Positions 60,550 through 64,000 of a stretch of 64,000 nt of DNA are shown one piece after another. Positions within the stretch are counted from its first letter, which is position 1; each line of letters begins with the position of its first letter. Position numbers and translations under genes: made by a program. The stretch comes from Apodospora peruviana (taxonomy: Eukaryota; Ascomycota; Sordariomycetes; Sordariales; Lasiosphaeriaceae), in the NCBI GenBank assembly GCA_033439685.1, contig JAUEDM010000002.1, positions 4,092,001-4,156,000 on the forward strand. The letters run 5' to 3'. The notes beneath the pieces were generated by a model that saw only the letters and a list, made by a program, of their open reading frames with translations, did no database searches and was not told the DNA's origin.

Positions 60550-60975
60550 TCACATATCCTGCCTAACTTCCTCTGTCATCTCCGTCACCCACTGCTCGTA
60601 AAGCGCGTATGGAGTTTCCTCGGTCGTGTCGACGTTGTCGAACATCCTCTTCCTCCTCTTCACCGACTCCTTTTCCACCGCACAGTACCAGTGTGCGATC
60701 CGGCGATTCAGGTGTTTCGTAGTCGGGTTCTCCTTGAGCGAAGCAAAGTCGAGCTCCCAACTGTTGATCAGCTCCACGTCCTTGAGACTGACCCAGCCGG
60801 CATGGCATGTGCTGCATTTGTTGAGCAGTCGTTGGTTGGGCGCTTCTCCGTCCTCCCATACGCTGCAGGGCCTCGAGTTTGCGTTCTGGGCTACTTTGGC
60901 CCTGGAGCACAACTTGATTTGCTTTTTCGGGTACGGGTGGCCGCAGCTGAAGATGTACCGGAATTTTTGACACAT
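60550..60975 (-). CDS. Small Cys-containing protein, unknown function
   Basis: I do not recognise a named family. The single-exon frame codes 141 aa from ATG 60975. Cysteines and a histidine near the start (MCQKFRYIFSCGHPYPKK, then IKLCSRAK and RPCSVWEDG) and a later CSTCHAGW pair suggest a zinc-binding fold of the kind found in small uncharacterised fungal proteins starting MCxxxxxxxxCGH. The C-terminal half is helical and charged (KESVKRRKRMFDNVDTTEE). The stop is TGA followed by CTA, a context known to allow readthrough, and a 57-codon extension follows in the same frame (separate entry). With it the frame is exactly 200 codons counting both stops. Confidence 0.6.
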   Translation of the reverse strand: MCQKFRYIFSCGHPYPKKQIKLCSRAKVAQNANSRPCSVWEDGEAPNQRLLNKCSTCHAGWVSLKDVELINSWELDFASLKENPTTKHLNRRIAHWYCAVEKESVKRRKRMFDNVDTTEETPYALYEQWVTEMTEEVRQDM

Positions 60976-61734
60976 CTCGATGGCTCGGAGGGCCTTTGGG
61001 TAATGCGGCTTTGGTGTACGATGCGAACTGGAGGCAAGGGTGGTGTGTATGTTTTTTCTGTTTTCAGGAGGAAGTTTGTGTTTTCCATGGAATCCCCAAA
61101 TTCACTCCGCAGAGGATTGTCAATGACAGATATAGTTAACAAACCCATTGAGCTGTTGAGCAACGTATTTCTGATAACTTGCCATGACTCAAGCTCTCTG
61201 CGATTTTGGGGGGTCTGAAGCCAGCCTGACCACATAGACATCGATGCAGCAGACCAGATGAGTTGTATTACCTTGTCGGTTCAATACGACAAGTCTACGG
61301 AGTCTTTGTCAACCTTTTTTTGGTGATTCATTTCTCATACGGAATAGTGTGATCTTTTCGCTACATATTCTTCGCAATTATGCAGTTTGTCATGCCTACA
61401 TGACGTAGCAAAACGATTAACTCTCTCCTCGTTCCATCAAAGTCTGATTCACCACGACTTCCATCAATATACCCCTTCACAATAGCAATCAGCCCTCTCC
61501 CGACTCTTTCAATCTTGTCTGCGATACAGCCCATGACGTAGCTGTAACACTCGGCATTCGACCGCCCGGCATTCCCCGTCAAGCCTCACGTCGACTCACT
61601 TCGGTAAATTTGTTCCTGGGCTTTTCACAGTTGAACCAGGTACTGCCCAACCCGTCCACAAACTTTCGCTTCGATTTGAAGCAGCACACTACAAGCTGGC
61701 TTACTTAAGAATACCCCAACTATTCGTTATCAGC
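60976..61734. other. Intergenic
   Basis: About 760 bases upstream of the Cys-protein gene and downstream of the STAND-like gene. No gene is supported. Confidence 0.5.
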
Positions 61735-64000
61735 TCATTCGTCTGATGCCCCAACAAAAGTAATCAGATTGTGCGCGACATCCCGGGCTGTATTCCTCGC
61801 CAGAAGCGAGATCCGCCTTTCCGACGGAATACAGTCCGCCAGGTATGTGCTCCGTTCCGTAGAAGTGAGAAGCACTCGGAGTGCGGGGCCTGCGCGAGGA
61901 ACATGATTGACACTCACATCGTCGATGAGTTCCAAGAGACACCTGACGATCTGACAAAGCTCGTCGCGCCAACCGTCGAGGACCGTCTCGAGTTCCGACA
62001 CGCCGTCGATGAAGCAGAAGACCAGGCAGTTTGGGTCAAGCCGGGTGAGGATTTGGCCGAAGAGGACGCAGAGCGCTGGAACGTCGTGGTCTTCCACGGC
62101 TTCCAGGAACTCGCTGGTGAAGCTGAATGATCCCGCGGAATTTGCTGTAATGCCAAAGCCGCTTTCTACTAGGAGTTGGTGGACAAGGCTGCGCATGAGA
62201 CCACAAGGTCCACGTAGGGGATTCCAGTATGCGGTGTGCTGGCCGCAGAAATGGTGGAGGACGATGACAGCAGGACGTTGAAGTTGGGGACTCGTCTTCA
62301 TCTCCACTCCTCGCAAGGCCTCAACGAGGCGTTTGCATAACGCTGACATGGGCGAAACCTTGTCAAATGTAACATCGGCGCAGTGGCCATCGACAAGCAC
62401 CAGGTCGGATAGTCGTGGAGGCGCTCGCATCCAGGTCTGGAAGCGTTTTGTCGTCACGAGGTACTCTCCACGGCTGAGAGCGTCTGAGTGCAGACGACTG
62501 CTCCGCCGCGAGACTTCATCTAGGATGTCAGACGGCATGCCATCCGGCACATCAAGCACCTTGAGCAGATCATCGACGCTCTGGTGCATGACTGTAGCCG
62601 GCTGTGGCGACAGTTGGGTTAGTTGTATAGCACCCTTCGTCTCTACGTGGGGTGAGTAGGGCGAGATTGGTGTTGAGGGCGACAGCTGGGTGAGTTGTAT
62701 AACACCCTGCGTCTCCGCGCGGGGTGTGTAGGGCGATGCTGGTATTGAGCGTCGTACGGCACTGGGAATATCATCACATGGCGTATTGCACCGTGGCAGT
62801 AAGGAATCCATGGTCTGGCGGGCCGGCTCCAGAGCTTTGACAGTCGTTAGTATAAAAGTTGGTTCAGAACAAGAGATAGCCTTACCATATACAATCATTC
62901 GGCGGTCTTGTTGACGCTGGGCGTCCCACTTGTTTAGAGTGTCCTCCACGACAACGCGAATCACACCGACGAGGTCAGATTTCGCACCCGTCTCTTCGAT
63001 GACGGTTGTCTGCTGCAGTCTTGAAAGAATGGCATTACCCACATCAAGCACCTCGTCGGTTTTGCGGTGGATGTCCTGCGCTAGCAGCTTGGTATCGCCT
63101 ACCGCCCGTTCCAAAGCGGCTGTTGAGCAATCTGACACGCTACTTACCGCCCTGGACACGCTTTCGAGACAGCGTCGGACGGTAGCCATCTCCTTTGTGG
63201 GAAGCTGAGTCAACAGTCGCACCACTATCTCGCGCCGTAAGTCAGCTTTTTGTCGGTGCCGTCTTTAAATCTGGGACGGTAAGACAGGGGATAAAGTAGA
63301 AATGCTCGCCTTTGTTCTTAGAAGGATGGCTACGAAGTAGTATGCGGATCAACGTCTCAACCTCTGTAAATATGGTGTAATACAGACGCTCAACCGCCCC
63401 TAGGAGATCAAGATCGTCCGGAAATCGAAGGAAGGCCTGGGCGGCATTTATTAAAGTGTTGGGAATCTCCTCGAACGTGTCAAGGATTAACTCTCGCAGC
63501 TCTAGCCGTGCGGTGACCAACTTATGGTGTATCAAGTGGCCGGTGTCAGCAACTCTGTTATAGGGTATCAGCAGTGTAGGTAGGTACTCCACTACTAACC
63601 TTGCACATGGTTACCAGACCTCCACGAAGGATGGATAGGCCGTCTTGGTCTGGGACCATGCCTGCCAAAGACTCCAGGAGGTCTAATTCAGCCTTGGACT
63701 TTCTCATGTAGGCCCTGACAGGGGACTTCTCCCCTTTGGCCTTGTCTATCGCCTTTGCAGTCTCTATAGCTTCGATCACATCATGCCAGCAGTTGTTTGT
63801 ATGATGACTGTGGAAAGTAGAATCTAGAGCCTCGACTAACTCTAGCACGCTGCTCAAGTCCCTAGATAGCCAGATAAGTTAGCCTGAAAACCATGCACGA
63901 TGATTGCGCTGTTCGGTATGTCCAGAATACGCACTTGCTGGGGAACATGTTGGACCCGATGTCGGAGCTGGTGTGCCCTATGGATGACATCGAGTCCACC
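61735..64000 (-). CDS. STAND-like protein, 5' end outside the window
   Basis: The gene runs off the right edge; its start is not seen. Exons I can place are 63935..64000 (partial), 63607..63861, an exon from 63554 down to about 63300, one from about 63270 to 62886, and 61735..62834. The join near 63270-63330 is uncertain. The N-terminal helical part has LESLAGMVPDQDGLSILRGG, which resembles the helical domain (DUF7708-like) found at the front of many Sordariomycete STAND proteins. The C-terminal part has VIVLHHFCGQHTAYWNPLRG and VFCFIDGVSELE, as in their P-loop region, but I see no Walker A sequence. Two copies of a TPRAETQGVIQLTQLSPS-like segment lie between. A 51-nt intron (62835..62885) is in frame and stop-free, so it may be retained. 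Confidence 0.65.

Noticed and set aside
60104..60601. 165-codon plus-strand frame over the Cys-protein gene
   Set aside because: It is antisense to a frame with better protein character and consists mainly of Ser/Pro/Thr low complexity, including the homopolymer; it reads like a shadow.
61885..61912. 28-nt intron-like segment (GTGAGT...GCAG) in the STAND-like gene
   Set aside because: Too short for fungal splicing; the frame is open through it.

Overview
The window is nuclear DNA from a filamentous ascomycete, most likely a Sordariomycete. The evidence is the short spliceosomal introns (about 50-75 nt, GTRAGT-type donors, CTRAC-like branch sites, CAG/TAG acceptors), a HET-domain gene, a GH72 wall enzyme, a STAND-like gene of a type common in this class, and fungal INO80, ELP3 and ARB1 orthologues. 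Genes are single transcription units on both strands. I rebuilt exon joins by hand from splice sites and reading phase, and most models close exactly in frame.

Left part (1-16 kb): LSC1 (succinyl-CoA ligase alpha, minus) diverges from ELP3 (plus) across a shared 0.6 kb promoter. These are followed by an intron-containing tRNA-Ala(CGC), a membrane-anchored paraoxonase-like gene, an intracellular lipoxygenase, a small two-exon ALB1-like ribosome-assembly gene, and a GPI-anchored GH72 glucanosyltransferase.

Middle (16-34 kb): an 8 kb stretch without recognisable genes holds a degenerate array of exon-plus-intron units on the minus strand, in which the introns themselves resemble one another. 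A lipid-droplet hydrolase-like gene, a HET-domain gene and two adjacent four-helix (MARVEL-like) membrane proteins follow. Next come 2.6 kb of empty sequence and then ARB1.

Right part (34-64 kb): ARB1 and INO80 are the conserved core. Beyond them lie accessory genes: a proline-rich membrane protein with internal repeats, a secreted CVNH-like protein, a 7TM receptor-like protein, an F-box gene interrupted by an in-frame TGA, a Gfo/Idh/MocA oxidoreductase, a small Cys-containing protein, and a STAND-like gene cut by the window edge.

Strongest observations: (1) the small Cys protein gene at 60.4-61.0 kb stops at TGA-CTA, the known efficient readthrough context, and the same frame stays open for 57 more codons through a poly-Gly tract into an acidic tail; (2) the exon-intron repeat array at 16.7-18.9 kb; (3) two introns whose reading phase requires a GC-AG donor. 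All functional calls rest on reading motifs by eye; no database search was run.
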